64,000 bases of DNA from the NCBI GenBank assembly GCA_022818135.1, contig JAFMSR010000017.1:6406080-6470079 (forward strand). Reading direction: 5' to 3'. Shown in pieces: positions 1 to 12,985 of this stretch. This DNA comes from Saxidomus purpurata (Eukaryota; Mollusca; Bivalvia; Venerida; Veneridae). The stretch's first letter is position 1. The number at the start of each line of letters is the position of its first letter. The position numbers and the translations under genes are program-made. The notes under the pieces were generated by a model. It worked only from the letters and a program-made list of their open reading frames with translations, was not told where the DNA came from and did no database searches.

Positions 1-495
1 GTGTTCAACCCGTTTACAGTTGGACGCTATGCTTCCCTCTTTGATTGTGTCTGACGGAAGAGGGGGAGGACTCTGTGATGGGCAGTTTTTAAATCCCACT
101 GGGACGAAACTGTTTTGATTTCTGTCCTCTGGCCTGTTTCGTCGGGCCCTTAAGGGTGTTTCTCTTGGTGCTCTGCCTTCTGCAAAGGCATTGAGTACAT
201 ACGTTTTTTGGTTCTCAAGGTTTGCTTTTTATATATTTATACACGAGCATTTTTGTGTTTTACATACCATGCCTTTTGTTTCCATTGCGTGTGTTAGAGA
301 TTCACCTAGCAGGGATTACTTTTATTTACACTGTCCTGTGACTTTGGAACATGGTGGGGGTAAGAGTGAGGTTGGGTGCGCACCATAAACCGGTTTAAGC
401 TCCCCAGTGGTGTTTTTGCCACTGACCGTTCCAAGGCGGTGCCCCACTGTGTTCCTTTAATTGTTCGTTTTGTCCTCGTGTGTTTGCTTTGTATG
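1..495. other. No gene; probable dispersed repeat
   Basis: No coding potential stands out. The stretch is T/G-rich, contains short inverted pieces around 395-445, and runs directly into the (GT)n cassette at 496-705. It may be the rest of the same inserted element, but no end or duplicated target could be found because the window starts here. Confidence 0.35.
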
Positions 496-535
496 CTAGT
501 GTGTGTTGGTAGTGTATATGTGTGTGTGTGTACAT

Positions 536-612
<77 letters not shown>

Positions 613-705
613 GGTGGTGTGCACTTCTGGGTGCTGTGGGGTTCGTTTTGGGGAGGCTGCGTTTTTGGTACGTGGCATTCCCTGTTTGATATTATTTTTG
701 TTTTT
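496..705. repeat. (GT)n-containing repeat cassette, copy 1
   Basis: A long (GT)n run (about 540-610) sits between two unique shoulders. The same left shoulder, (GT)n and about 90-bp right shoulder recur in the same orientation at 45109-45303, with a shorter and less pure GT run. The two copies stop matching at 496 and 705, so this is a dispersed cassette and not only a microsatellite. Here it interrupts a Gag-like reading frame on the minus strand. Apparent His-Thr-rich or Cys-Val-rich ORFs over it are products of the microsatellite. Confidence 0.75.
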
Positions 706-1262
706 ATACCCAACAGTATTTGCTCTTGAGAAAACATCCCTTCTGAAATGAGAGATTCTACTTCAAATTTAAAAGTCTCCCAAGTGACATCTCCTTTATT
801 GTCTTCCCCATAGAAATATGAAAGTTTGGGAAACTGATAGTATCCTCCAGGCTTAACCGTTGCAGGTGTAGATGGAGATGCACCTGTATTACTGTGAGTG
901 GCTAATGGTAACTTGGTACCTGTATTTGCTTTCTTGACAGTTGATTGTGCCGGCAGTGTGGGTGGTTTTACATCAATGGATCCAGTAAATTTATCTGTAG
1001 CTTTGTCTTGTTTATCTTTGTTAAACTTCTGTATAAATATAGACAAATCTGTAGCACCGCCTATCTCTGGCCATATGTTTAATTCATGGAAGGCCTGCAA
1101 TAACTTCTTGTCATCCTCTGACAAAACCATACTGTCATCTCCTGTATTCGGTGAACTGGGATCATCTCCTCCCTGTGCGCCAAAATGCGTATCATCAGTC
1201 GTCGTATCTTCTTCTTTGGAATGCTCCGTCTCACTTACTAGTAGTAAATTAAATTCACTCAT
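706..1262 (-). pseudogene. Truncated retrotransposon Gag / PNMA-like N-terminal fragment
   Basis: An ATG-initiated minus-strand frame encodes about 186 residues before running into the (GT)n cassette. The last 45 native residues contain a PKLSYFYGEDNKGDVTWETF segment, followed by FEVESL and EEQILLGI-like text. I associate this pattern with the N-terminal matrix/capsid region of Ty3/gypsy-type Gag and the related PNMA-like proteins abundant in molluscs. The first 120 residues are low-complexity and acidic. Capsid C-terminal half, zinc knuckle and pol are absent, so this is a broken remnant. The family call comes from remembered sequence character only; a profile search against Gag and PNMA models would settle it. 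Confidence 0.5.
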
Positions 1263-2446
1263 ACTGCAGTTATATGCCGATTGTAAATGTCAACAATATA
1301 GCTATATATGTTAATTGTAATTGGCAACATTGTACAATGTACGTAGTGATGTATAATTATACAATACAATAAGTATTGTTATTTTACAACCCTTTAGTTG
1401 AATGCCATCAGAATAAATACTGATCTAAAATTGAAGTAATTCACTGTATAGTTCCAGTTAAATCCTTCAAATTTTTATTCAAACTTTAATTACAATAGCA
1501 GTATCACTATAAAGTTACCCTTTGCACTAAAATGCACACTATAAAGTTACTCTTTTGCACTAAAAATGCACACTATGAGTACTTAATAACACAAACTTCT
1601 TTCCACTGTACTCCGTGAATAAATGTTTTTCACTTTTCAAATTGTTCATTAAAATACTGAATACACAAAATACTGTAGTCCTTTCACATAAAGTGTCTAT
1701 TATATAATATCTCTTGATACACTCTATTAGCACCAACTCGTGTAACACACGTTAAGTCACACTGTAAAAACACAGTTAATCACACTGTAAACACACTGAA
1801 AACTTAACTCTCAATAAGTTTTATAATGTTCACACCCAAATAACTGCCATCAGTTTTCACTAAATTCCTAATTCCCGTACCGGTTCAAAATTAAAGTGAT
1901 ATCTCTGACACTAATCAGTCTTAATGATTCTATCCTTTAGGATACTAGGCTATATCCAATAAAGTTTAAAGTGTCACAAACAGACGGACGGACATGTGAA
2001 TGATCACTAAGTTTTGTTTTTTTATATAAACTAACTCCAATAAGAAAGTTTCTAATAGATAATAACTATTTATTTTAAAAGAATTTTTTTTTAATGCTGA
2101 TAAGCCTTTAGGCTTTCTGTCCTCACACCAAGTATACTTATAATACAAGATAAACTTGTGAAATGCAAAATATTTTTAATGCTGTACAAGTTTTCTTTGA
2201 AAACACAGCAATCAATTGATTTGTATCATTCTGAAATAAATTCCTAATACAAATAATACATCAGTTAAATCAAAGCAAACTATGACTAATAAGTATACGG
2301 TTACAGCTGCAAATTCAACCTGTAAATTATTAAACAGCCCAAACAGCTACTTGAATAATTACATTTAACACTTTTTCCTTTGTAGGTCACTAACTACTTG
2401 GTACTAGCCAGTGTTTTCTTTACTATACACTAATCCTATCAATAAT
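1263..2446. other. No gene recognised
   Basis: AT-rich sequence with short internal repeats: a near-duplicate 'ctataaagttac' segment around 1510-1550 and repeated 'cacactgtaaa' motifs around 1755-1800. It could be the 5' leader of the adjoining Gag remnant, but no LTR pair was found. Confidence 0.4.
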
Positions 2447-3473
2447 CAAAGGGCTGTGAGCGCTGAAGGCCTGTGGGCTATAGGTTAACTCCCCGAAAAA
2501 CAACGTTTGACCTACGTGTTTTGCGCTGAACCTTACCTAAAGCGCGGGTCGAAATGTGCAGAGGACGAAATTCAATATATGATACAGAATGAATGATTTA
2601 CAAATATATGGGTGGCAGGGAAGTTTATTATAAAACGTACGTTGAATGAAAAATAATCACATAGTCAACATTATAAATTGTTTAAGCCAATAAAAATAAT
2701 TCGATCTGCGCTTTGTACAACTTCAAGCGATATGATCTGATGATGTGGATCGAAAATTATTGTGTACCAAGGACAATACCTTGAAACAGAAATAAACAAA
2801 GCAATACCAGCAATGAAATATAAATAAAGTACTGTACAATGTATAACAGAGAAAACCAAAAATGATTCTGGGTTACCTTGTAGTTGTAATCGGTGAAACC
2901 GTTCACTGGGCCTTAACATGCAGCGTCCTCGATAAATGGCGGGTGATTTTGATCACGTGAGTTCCTTCTCGGGAATGTACGTAAATTATATCTTTTTTTT
3001 AAAAGAAATTTATTTTTAGGTAAATATATATGTAATCGTTCGTAAATAAGAAAGTTGTCAATGAAATAACATCGGAAATTTGAAAATCAAACTACAAACT
3101 CTTATATCGAGCTCCGTACGTTTCCGTAAATTTCCGTAAATATATCCGTACTTTTCCGTGATATGCATATGATTATCTTCCGTAATCAGCTAACAGCGCA
3201 TTAATTTCTAAAACAGAAAAAAATGTGTAATGCAGCCCGTAAGCTATATACCTTGCTGCAATCGTTTGAAGTTGTATGTACTCTTTTTATTTGTAATATG
3301 TTCTTATCATATGCGACATTCAAACAGAAGATTGATCTGGTCTGTCTTGCACTACTTTCGCATAGCGCATGTTTACAGTTGTTATTCGCACATAGCACAG
3401 CTAAATTTCTTGCAGTGTTTGAAATGTGGTATGCTAACTTAGGCCTAGGGGACTTTCAGTCCCCAGGCCAAAA
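2447..3473 (-). mobile_element. 1.03-kb hairpin-ended repeat, copy 1 (inverted relative to 32660-33690)
   Basis: About 1.03 kb is repeated in opposite orientation at 32660-33690 with scattered substitutions. One end (about 3440-3471) is a strong hairpin in which GGGGACT pairs with AGTCCCC inside GGCC arms. The other end carries an AGCGCT-GTG-AGCGCT hairpin in copy 2, with one base changed here. No matching terminal inverted repeats were found. Hairpins at both ends with little or no target duplication would suit a non-autonomous Helitron/Helentron-like element, but the classic TC...CTRR ends are not clear. Short ORFs of 60-98 codons are shared between copies because the DNA is repeated; none resembles a known protein. 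Confidence 0.65.
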
Positions 3474-3905
3474 GCAAATATTTACTAAATCTGACAATTT
3501 CTACCTGTCTAGAGCTTAGTATTGATTCTCTTCACTTGCTTTAAATAAATCTAATCTATATTTTTTGATACCCATTCTATGAACTGATACTAAATATAAT
3601 TTTCATGTGCTAGGTCACAAGGTCAATGTCACCTCAGAGCCAATGAAAACGCTAATCATGAAGTACCTGTTCTGTGATGTCATCCACAACACGTGGTAAA
3701 GGAATGTTGTCTACAAAACAGCTGATTGTGTATTGAATACTTGCAGCAGAGTGCAGAATGAAAATACACACAATAAGCCTTCAAAAACACCTGATTTTAG
3801 TTCAAATCTTTCCTTACCATAGAAACAAGCTTATCTATGATTGAACAATGGAAACAACCCAAATTCAACTGCCCTTAGGATGCATAGGACTAACACATAT
3901 ATATA
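3474..3905. other. No gene recognised
   Basis: Unremarkable AT-rich sequence between two repeats; no exon-like frame with plausible splice sites was seen. Confidence 0.4.
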
Positions 3906-5275
3906 ACAAGAGCTGTCCATAAGACAGCACGCTCGACTATTGTGGGTGTTTGCTAATAAAACAAAACTTTTATCAGTGTAATAGCAAAACAAAATTCTGC
4001 TAACTATTAAGTATAAACTAGGAAAGTTGAATCATAAAAAAAGTCAAAATCTATAACTATAGATTTAATTTTTGGTAAATTAATTGTTTGATACAAAATT
4101 TACCCTGAACACTATTGCAAGGTTTGATATAACTACCATAAGTGGTTACTGTGATATGTGCATGATAGTACCTTGCATGCAAAACTTTACCAAATTTTCA
4201 AAGTCAAACAAGGGCCATAATTTGCACTAAATTTAAACAAGAGTTATCTGTCTTGACTGTGTGACACCTCTTAAGACATGAACAAAGTTTCAAGTCAATA
4301 TCATAAGTGGTTACTGAGATATGTGCATGATAGTACCTAGCAGGCAAAACTTTAACCAAATTTTCAAAGTCAAATAAGGGCCATAATTAGTACTAAATTT
4401 ATACAAGAGTTATCTGACTTGACTGTGTGACACCCCTAGAGACATTAACGAAGTTTCAAGTCAATATCACAAGTGGTTACTGAGATATGTGCATGATAGT
4501 ACCTAGCAGGCAAAACTTTAACCAAATTTTCAAAGTCAAACAAGGGCCATAATTTGTACTAAATTTTTTCAAGAGTTATCTGCCTTGATTGTATGACACC
4601 CCTAAAGACATGAACAAAAATTCAAGTCAATATCATAAGTGGTTACTGAGATATGTGCATGATAGTACCTAGCAGGCAAAACTTTAACCAAATTTTCAAA
4701 GTCAAACAAGGGCCATAATTTGTACTAAATTTTTTCAAGAGATATATGCCTTGATTGTGTGACACCCCTAGAGACATGAACAAAGTTTCAAGTCAATATC
4801 ATAAGTGGTTACTGAGATATGTGCATGATAGTACCTAGCAGGCAAAACTTTAACCAAATTTTCAAAGTCAAACAAGGGCCATAATTTGTACTAAATTTTT
4901 TCAAGAGTTATCTGCCTTGATTGTATGACACCCCTAAAAACATGAACAAAGTTTCAAGTCAATATCATAGGTGGTTACTGAGATATGTGCATGATAGTAC
5001 CTAGCAGGCAAAACTTTAACCAAATTTTCAAAGTCAAACAAGGGCCATAATTTGTACTAAATTTTTTCAAGAGTTATCTGCCTTGATTGTATGACACCCC
5101 TAAAGACATGAACAAAGTTTCAAGTCAATATCATAAGTGGTTACTGAGATATGTGCATGATAGTACTTAGCAGGCAAAACTTTAACCAAAGAAGCAACGC
5201 CGACGCCGACGCCGACGCCGACACACAAGTGACTGTAATAGCTCTCCATATTCTCCGAATAGTCGAGCTAAAAAT
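3906..5275 (+). repeat. Dispersed element with about seven 166-bp tandem copies
   Basis: A roughly 166-bp unit (phrases 'gcaaaactttaacc', 'agggccataatttgtac', 'gtggttactgagatatg') recurs about seven times between 4090 and 5195 with few differences. The array is followed by (GCCGAC)n at about 5195-5222. The outer edges carry inverted short motifs, GCTCGACTA near 3930 and TAGTCGAGC near 5265. Edge motifs, internal minisatellite and a GCCGAC tail are typical of abundant bivalve repeats. Confidence 0.8.
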
Positions 5276-7359
5276 GTGTCACACAATAATGCCCTGTAAA
5301 CAACCTGTTCTCTTATTGAATTAAATTTAGACTATTGATTTGATTCAAGATAGCAGCAAATTCATTATTTACTGGGATATGAAAGATGCTTTTTAGTAAA
5401 TTGAGATATTTAGTAAGAGAACCTTCACCATTACTATGGGAAATTTATTTAAAGGTGAAACATGCAAAGCGTGAAATTTTCTTCTCTCAGACAGTACAAA
5501 TATCACTCAAAGATATCAAAAACTGCAGTTACAAATATATCGTAAGCCTATCTCCTGATTACAGTAATATGCTGAGAACAGCTGCTATTTACTTACTAAG
5601 TAAGTTTCAAGTTAACAATTATAACTGCAATTTCTGAGTATCAAATATATTTTATGTACTCACGACCAGTTGACAATGATTCAGCAAATTCCGGCTACTA
5701 GATCTCTATGAATAATAGTTACAAAATGTCACCTTTAGCCACTTTATACCGCAATCTATCAATACAACTTCGATTTCACTGTCCTTTCAGAGTCACAAAC
5801 AGTGTAATGAATCGGTGTAACTAAATTCACTGTCCTTTCAGTGTCACAAACACTTCTCATGCACTTATAACTTGAAGTTCAATGTTCCTGATCTCACTTC
5901 CTTCTCCCCTGTGGAATAGGGCAAAACGTATCAAATGCGTGTTGGTCTTCCTCCGTCCACAAACATCAGCTCTGCTCAAACGAAACGTGCTATACTGTTA
6001 AACGCAGTCAATATGACTTTCCAATCGTTCTGATGAAAGGATTTGTATCCAGTACTATATCCAGCTTACCAGTAATGAGTAAAAGACTTTAAAAACACTG
6101 GTGCAGTAATTGACAACAGTTTGATAAAAGTATCTCAGCAATAAATTGCTAGTAAGTTCTAAAGTAATAAAACGGTTAGAACAGTACACTGAATAATCCA
6201 GTATTTCTGTTAATACTTTGTTTTGTAAGAGTGCAATACTCTTACCATATTCCTGGACTGTTTTCACTTCCGGTTAAATATAAACCGATAAATAAATGTC
6301 ACTTGTAAACTAGAATGAACAAGTATCTCCCAACACAAGGATATGTGTACAACTGTCGGTATTATAAACCCAATTTTAACTGTAAAATTCCATGGCCAAC
6401 GTTACTATGGCTCTTACTTAAATCCATAATAAACTGAAGGTGGGTTCATATCTTCTATTTATTTTTAATCACATCTGCACATATAGTGAAGTTCATCCAT
6501 TATACAATTCACAGTCTTTGTTGATTCCATAATAAATGGACCAAACATCTCAAATGATATAACCCAATTGTGGATTGAGTCACTCATTCACAAATCTCTC
6601 AAACGCGCGGTGGAGTGCTGTGCTGGAAATCATGCTGACTATTCACCAACAAATTCCTTAACCCAGGGACTCCAAATACAACTACCAAATCCCAGTTGAG
6701 ATGCCAGCACATCCACCTTCATGTACTGCGAATCACGTGACCGAAAACGGCGGGAAACCGTGAGCGACAATGAGTCCAAGGGAGACAACAAGTGCAAAAA
6801 CAAGGAAATAAAAAATAGACGGTTACACAACCTTGTTACATATCAAAGTTTATTTTAACTCAACGGTCAACTATTTGAATTTCCCTAGTCATTACCCTAG
6901 ATAGAGAAGAATTTAAACATAACTAGCACGTAGTTTGTTTTATTATCAGGCAGAAAGTTATTAAGCTCGTGATGCCCGCCACTAGTGTACGAAAATAAAG
7001 TACTACTTTGCGCTAAAAATCCTTCTAGTGCCATGTATAAACTTTTGAACTGATAAAAAAATCTTTAAACTATCTTCTTCCGAGAGTTCGTCTTTCCCTC
7101 TTAGCAACGAATTTACGCTGATAACGTCGTGTTTCTCTACGAGTACTATTCTTTGGTTTAAGAACATCGCACAATGGAAAGTTTACAGTCGCAGGTTAAA
7201 CAAACGAGCTGCATTGTAGTAAATGATTACACTGGTTATTTTAGCTATAAAGGAACTGATAGGCAAAACTTATTATAACCATAGCTCCTCCCAAAATCTA
7301 CTGACTTACAGGTCGGTATTATATAAATGTATTGATTTCACGGAATTTAATGGAACTAT
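5276..7359. other. No gene recognised
   Basis: Two near-copies of 'tcactgtcctttcag(a/t)gtcacaaaca' occur around 5775-5855. A segment at 6600-6840 contains CACGTGA and a minus-strand TGTAACA start, which might be an LTR edge, but no partner LTR, primer-binding site or Gag/Pol was seen. The short ORFs here have no recognisable domains. Confidence 0.35.
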
Positions 7360-8116
7360 TTCACCCATAAAAATTATGGTTTACTGTGCTGTTGTTTGGA
7401 GTAATAAATCCAGTATCACAAATAGATTAAGTAAATTACAGGATAGAATAAAACGCGTTATATTAAGAAACGGACAAAACTGGCACATAAGAGAGCCATA
7501 CATGCTTAGATATTCGAATAGAATTAAATATCACATTGCGCTTGTTGTTTATAAGACTACAAAAAAAATAGTGCCAATATATATATATATGTAACTTGTT
7601 AACCTTTTCCAGCAATGAAGTCTACAATCTTAGATCCATTAATTACAATAACCTGTCTTTACCAAAACATAAAACAAATGTATTCAAATCGTCATTTTCA
7701 TATGCTGCAGTACACATTTGGAATAACATTCCTGTGCATATTCGTCACTCTAAATCTGTAACGTTGTTCAAAAAGAATTATAAATTATATTTGTTACATA
7801 ATCAAAACTAATTACAAGTAACACATTTAGTTTATAATGAGGCAGGAACGTAGAATCAACGTTGTATATTCTACGTTCCTGAATGAGATTAATTTGTAAA
7901 TATATTCTATTTTGCTATGATGCTATTTTTCTGAGTGTCTGTCAATTATAATTTGTATGGGTTTTGTGTTGAAAATGTGTGTACCTGCATGTGTGCAATT
8001 TTGTGAATGTATGTATTTGTATGAACGTTTGTTATTTATGGAAGGCCACAATGAAATTGTGATGTATATACAGATTTGTATAAATGTCTATTTGTGCTAC
8101 CTTCGTGAAATAAAGA

Positions 8117-8153
<37 letters not shown>

Positions 8154-8160
8154 TTTATTA
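7360..8160 (+). pseudogene. 5'-truncated LINE, C-terminal end of reverse-transcriptase ORF with (ATT)n tail
   Basis: Two adjacent plus-strand frames (to about 7594 and from 7596) together read as the thumb and C-terminal end of a non-LTR reverse transcriptase. Visible pieces are VYCAVVWSN, RLSKLQDRIKRVIL, YHIALVVYKT, then SSFSYAAVHIWNNIPVHIR and FKKNYKLYL. The frame breaks at a (TA)n run near 7580. The 3' UTR ends in 'gaaataaagat' followed by (ATT)n at about 8118-8158, the microsatellite tail usual for this kind of LINE. The endonuclease and RT palm are missing. A short tail of apparently the same family lies on the minus strand near 20449-20600. Confidence 0.8.
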
Positions 8161-9591
8161 TGACCAACAGTAATACTGTTCCATGTAGATGATTCTGGGA
8201 GATTTTCCTATTGTAATTTTTTTATAATAAATCCTAAGAAAATATTTTAACTGTTCAGAAAAAATATGTGTATTGAAGAATATAGGCGGTTTGCAGTCGG
8301 TCCTTCAATTATTTTAGTCAGAGTTTCATTTTTCAGCGTTAAGTTTTGAATTATGAAGTCATACAGCACCAGTTTATGAACATATACATGTACTTATGGC
8401 TCAATCTGGTCCCTGGACCAATCATATGTATGGTTTACCCCTATGGAACTATGATATATGTATTAGTAAAGGTTTATGTGAATTGAATTATGTATTGATA
8501 TCGTATTATTCTTTGTTTGAAATCAATTTGTTATTAGAGGATGGCTCTCCGATTTATATTCAACCGATGACGAGGATGATAAACGGCGTTACTCGTAGTG
8601 GGGCCTCAAAAAACAACAAAAAGAAACAACACAAAAAAACAACATTAAAATACATGATTAATCATCAGCACTGGCTACAAAAAGTATAAGCCGCTGTTTA
8701 CAAGATTACACTTAGTCTACATCATTTGCATAATGATAGTAACTTGTTTGAAAATATCGCATTATGCAAGTTTCAGCTGCAACATACCTTATAATAACTC
8801 TTCCTCTACCTAGCCTCCATATACCCTGATTCATAACTTGAAAGCTATTATCGGAAACAACTGATTAACACAATAATTGAGAACTTAATAGAAGTACACA
8901 TTTAAAGAAACCAGACCCCGATGGATGGCCCTCTGGGTACCATTGGCTAGTATACAAGACCAACAACAGCGTCGCAGTAAACGAAGTTAAAGTACGTTTC
9001 ACTGTTGCTCTAAAAGGTACGTCAAAACGGCGGGACTAGTTCTGACCCTAAGGCTAAAGTTAGAACAGTGTAGAAGTGGAGAAGACCAGTCTAAGCAATA
9101 CTACAGACAAAACAGACGAAGTTTTTCTAAAAGTTTCCTTTATAAGTCTATGTAGAATAATTACCCCCGTGGTGCCCAGTTTTGACTTCAGGGACATCCT
9201 TTTCCATATTCAGTGTTTCATGTTATGATTTTGATTCGCCTCTGTTACATGAACTTTTTGTATTCATTTACGAAAACTTTCCCAACGGTAAATTAAGGAA
9301 TACGGGTTCCGACTGTTTGTTCTAATGAAATAAATGCAAGCCCATACATTTTACTGTATATTTTACATATTTTACTTATTATAAATGTATGTTAATTGAA
9401 GTTTTCCTTCCTAAACGGGTATAAAATTAAAAATTTAGTAACGCACAGCAATAAAGGGAAATCCCCTGACTTCCCGTTTGGGAAAACGCTGTTCAAACCC
9501 TTCTTCTGCGTAATGTTTTGTTGAAAATCTGCCAAAGGGAAAACTATTTTTTAGAAAACGATCACCCATATTCAATATTCAGGTTTAATAC
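8161..9591. other. No gene recognised
   Basis: A 97-codon frame at 8396-8689 shows no recognisable domain and ends in an A-rich Lys/Asn/Gln tract. The rest is AT-rich with no repeat unit I could define. Confidence 0.35.
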
Positions 9592-10183
9592 GCTGTTGGA
9601 ATTCACTCCCCTATTCGGGCAACCAGTCAAGATATCATACATAACTATATTATACAAACTTATTTTAGTTTAATCATCTAATGCATAAAAAATATAAAAA
9701 ATACCCGACTGTGACATCATACAGAAGACGTCAGATTCAGAACCTAACAAAGCAGACAATCGATTTAAAAGCGAACCGTTAATCTGAACTGTACAACGTT
9801 TTAACGTGGAGTAATGACGTCAGTGTGATGACGTCAACGTTTTCATTCATTGTTTTGTCTCCCGGAATCAAAACATTGTATGACGTTAATCCTGAATTTT
9901 CTTAGCCTTTTTAAAGGAAAACAAGATGATGGTATTCTAAGGCTTACTTGACGCAATCAAAAATAATATTTAGGTTCTTAAACACAACTATTTCATGCGA
10001 CTGATGTATTTATACAGATATTATTTCTATTTCCATACTATTATTTTCTACGCGGGAGTAAATTAGAAAAGACGGACTGAGCTACTTCCTTGTCTGAAAC
10101 TCCGCCTTCTTTTCCGAGTGCTTTAATCATATTAATGCGCTCGAAATGACTATAGAAATATACCATAGGCATATTAGAATAAA
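9592..10183 (+). repeat. CRE-bearing dispersed repeat, copy A
   Basis: About 590 bp is repeated directly at 10432-11018 and inverted at 13630-14172, at high identity. It starts with 'ggaattcactccc' and ends with 'catattagaata'. It carries two perfect cAMP-response-element palindromes (TGACGTCA) at 9815-9822 and 9829-9836, and a 'gaagacgtcag' segment near 9725. No ORF is present. Copy A lacks the leading hairpin module found in the other two copies, although that module follows it immediately. Confidence 0.85.
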
Positions 10184-10192
10184 ATATTTAAG

Positions 10193-10337
10193 AAATAATC
10201 TATGGCTTGGAGTGCTTGAGGTGATGTGCTTGGCGGAATAATTCACGAGGGCGAAGCCCGAGTGAATTATTACGCAGGCACATTACCGACGGGAAATGCT
10301 TCAGTTTCGATAAAGCACTCCAATCCATAGATTATTT
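10193..10337. repeat. Foldback (hairpin) module at the head of copy B
   Basis: Inverted ends of about 25 bp ('aaataatctatggcttgg' against 'ccaatccatagattattt') enclose a second palindrome centred on CACGAGGGC...GCCCGAGTG at 10244-10264. The module joins through a 90-bp linker to copy B at 10432, and the same hairpin-linker-body order is found inverted in copy C. Confidence 0.85.
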
Positions 10338-10431
10338 CGATTCTTATAAGCCGAATTTATGAAAACTATCGTAACTACTACAGACTTTTTTCCAGTTCGG
10401 AGGTAATGTGTAAAATAGCATAATAGTGGCT

Positions 10432-11018
10432 GTTGAAATTCACTCCCGTATTTGGGCAACCAGTCAAGATATCATACATAACTATATTATACAAACTTAT
10501 TTAGTTTAATCATCTAATACATAAAATATATAAAAAATACCCGACTGTGACATTATGCAGAAGACGTCAGATTCAGAACCTAACAAAGCAGAAAATCGAT
10601 TTAAAAGCGAACCGTTAATCTGAACTGTACAACGTTTTAACGTGGAGTAATGACGTCAGTGTGATGACGTCAACGTTTTCATTCATTGTTTTGTCTCCCG
10701 GAATCAAAACATTGTATGACGTTAATCCTGAATTTTCTTAGCCTTTTTAAAGAAAAAAAGGTGAGGGTATTCTAAGACTTACTTGCCGCAATCAAAAATA
10801 GTATATCATATAGGTTCTTAAACACAACATTTTCATGCGACTGATAACAGATATTATTTCTATTTCTATATTTTAATTTCTGCGCGGGAGTAAATTAGAA
10901 AAGTCGGAAGGAGCTACTTCCATGTCCGAAACTCCGCTTTATTTTCAGAGTGCTTTGATCATTTTAAAGGCACTCGAATTGACTATAGAAATATACAATA
11001 GGCATATTAGAATATTCA
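10432..11018 (+). repeat. CRE-bearing dispersed repeat, copy B
   Basis: Direct copy of 9592-10183. The CRE palindromes are preserved at 10651-10658 and 10665-10672. Together with the hairpin module and linker, the complete unit spans 10193-11018. Confidence 0.85.
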
Positions 11019-11156
11019 ATTAATTTAGACGACTCCTCTTTGTACATGTAACACATTATCCAGTATAATCGTTTTACGAAGCCTTAAGAAGGAAGATACG
11101 ATTGTTGATTTCACCTTTGAGTGATATACAGGTTAGTATATCACTGTGCGGAGCGT

Positions 11157-11215
11157 AGATGCGTAGTAATCTAATCACGAAGGCCAAAGGCCTGAGTGAT
11201 TAATTACGAAGCATC
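11157..11215. repeat. Small foldback with CACGAAGGCC/GGCCTGAGTG centre
   Basis: The stem pairs 'gatgcgtagtaatctaatcac' imperfectly with 'gtgattaattacgaagcatc', around a CACGAAGGCC-AAA-GGCCTGAGTG centre. A separate palindrome, 'agtgatatac...gtatatcact', lies just upstream at about 11120-11144. Confidence 0.6.
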
Positions 11216-11230
11216 TAACTAAAACCGATC

Positions 11231-12884
11231 TAGCACATGTAAGAGCATTCGGTCTGGATAAATGTCAAAATGACTCGTTTTCTTTGTTCTTTCCAGTCAC
11301 AGCGAAAACACTCTGAATGTAAATGGGTTTTCTTGCATATCGGATCGGCATTTCCGGTGATTTTGCCCATGCCGGAAAAACCGGTCTGGCACCCCTCCTA
11401 TGCCAGACGACTCTCGTGAATTACTTATGACGTAACGTTATAAACATTGTGACGTCATTTTCCTAAACACAATGTCGGAAAATCGTTTGTTTTTCATGAT
11501 AATTCATCATTTTCATGAGTTTGCATTTAGAAATCTACTTTAAAGTGCAGGACGGTATGCAAGAAAAAGTTTCCATCATGAGACACTTGGCTCAAAAAGA
11601 AATATCCATCACCTCGGGTAACTGTTTAGCGGGAACTCGGCAGAGCCTCGTTGATGGATATTTCGATCTGAGCCTCGTGGCCATGACAGAAACTACTAGT
11701 CTAGATGGGCCATAATTTAATCGTATTTTTGTTTCGGACATGAATCCGACGGACTTGTCTTTTTGTAGCATAATATCCTTTTATGTCTTCTCCCGACGGT
11801 GTGGAAGACTTGAGAGGTCTCCAGTAGCACTGAGTGCGCTTTTTCGATGCTTCCGGACTCCAGAAACATTCAAAGTGGATATATAATTTGTGTGTTTAAA
11901 GCGGATGATATAGTTTTTCAAGGCACCATTGGCCAATTATTACTGTTTTCAGAACTTTATGTTTCTGATATTTTGCTTCTTGTTTCCGATGGAAAAACAG
12001 TAGTTACGTAACCCTTGTTTAATACTTAGAGATTTAAATTTTGTACATCAGATCAGGAATAGTGATAACTAGTTCATTCCCAACTCAATAAAAAGAAGGG
12101 TATTTGGATGTATTTAACACAAAAAGGCACATAAACTTAAGTACATGGATTGATACATTCACGTGTAACGGCCTGTTTACAGAAATCTAATAGACTACAG
12201 GAAGTCTAAAATCATGCATTTAATGCTAATACAACAACAACAACAACAACAATAGTGATAACGTTGGCTTCACGTGAGAGCTAAATCACGTATAGCATTT
12301 TTGTTCTCGTTTCCAGATGTGAACTGCTCAGATTTTTAGGACGGGAATATCCGCAAATATTGCTCATGTCTAGATTAATATCGTATTTATGTCTTCAATA
12401 TACATTGTAGTCCCAAAAATGTGTTGGCTTAAAATCGCATATACATGTATATGCATAAGTGATATAGATATTTACACATTTTAACTGTCTTTTATAATTT
12501 CAACTTTCAAGCCATCCTAGTTTTAATTTCATTTGGGATTTTTTGATCAGCAAAATCTTGTCAAAATACATTTTGTGTGTCAAAGTTGTCATTGACAAAG
12601 TTCTTTTATTATGTTAATTGACAATGAAAATGTTTTCGTTCTACTTTCTAACATCTCAGTCTGTAGAAAGATAATCTGCGTTGTATTATCATTTTCATGT
12701 CCAGACAGCAGCCTACATAGTCTGTTACTTAAACATATTTTGCAGCTGTTTTAAAGATATCATGAATTATATAAATAGGTCACCTGTAAATTTCGTACAC
12801 GAGACGGAAACTAAAATAAGTAAAGTTTATTGAATACGTCAATTTGTTAAAGGGTAAGAAATTTATCAGTAAAAAACTGTCCTA
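11231..12884. other. No gene recognised
   Basis: Contains a (CAA)n microsatellite at about 12231-12252 and a 66-codon frame at 11515-11715 without recognisable domains. No exon with convincing splice sites was found. Confidence 0.35.
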
Positions 12885-12985
12885 ATTCCCCTTTGGAGAG
12901 TTTGTCGTGAACGCCAGTGGAGTTCGAACACAAAACCTTTAACCTCCGGGTTTAGAGACCTACACCTGAATACTCCAGCTAGTTC
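12885..12985 (-). repeat. tRNA-derived SINE remnant
   Basis: Read on the minus strand, about 70 bp resembles a degraded tRNA: an anticodon-arm-like 'ggtctctaaacccggaggtt' followed by a B-box-like 'tgttcgaact' and a closing 'ccactggcg'. The A-box region is degenerate and the acceptor stem does not close well, so this is a SINE head or tRNA relic, not a working tRNA gene. Confidence 0.5.

Noticed and set aside
503..751. Cys-Val and His-Thr repeat ORFs
   Set aside because: They come from the (GT)n microsatellite; only the Gag-like part upstream of the cassette on the minus strand has protein character.
2671..3519. Small ORFs shared with 32641-33399
   Set aside because: They are shared only because the DNA is a repeated element; sizes are at chance level and no domain was recognised.
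4090..5195. CRISPR-like array
   Set aside because: Units are contiguous tandem copies of about 166 bp with no variable spacers, in a eukaryotic genome.
5660..6840. Possible solo LTR
   Set aside because: A TGTAACA-like edge and duplicated short phrases are present, but no matching other end, target duplication or internal retroelement sequence could be found.
8396..8689. 97-codon ORF
   Set aside because: No recognisable domain, no splice or promoter context, A-rich end.
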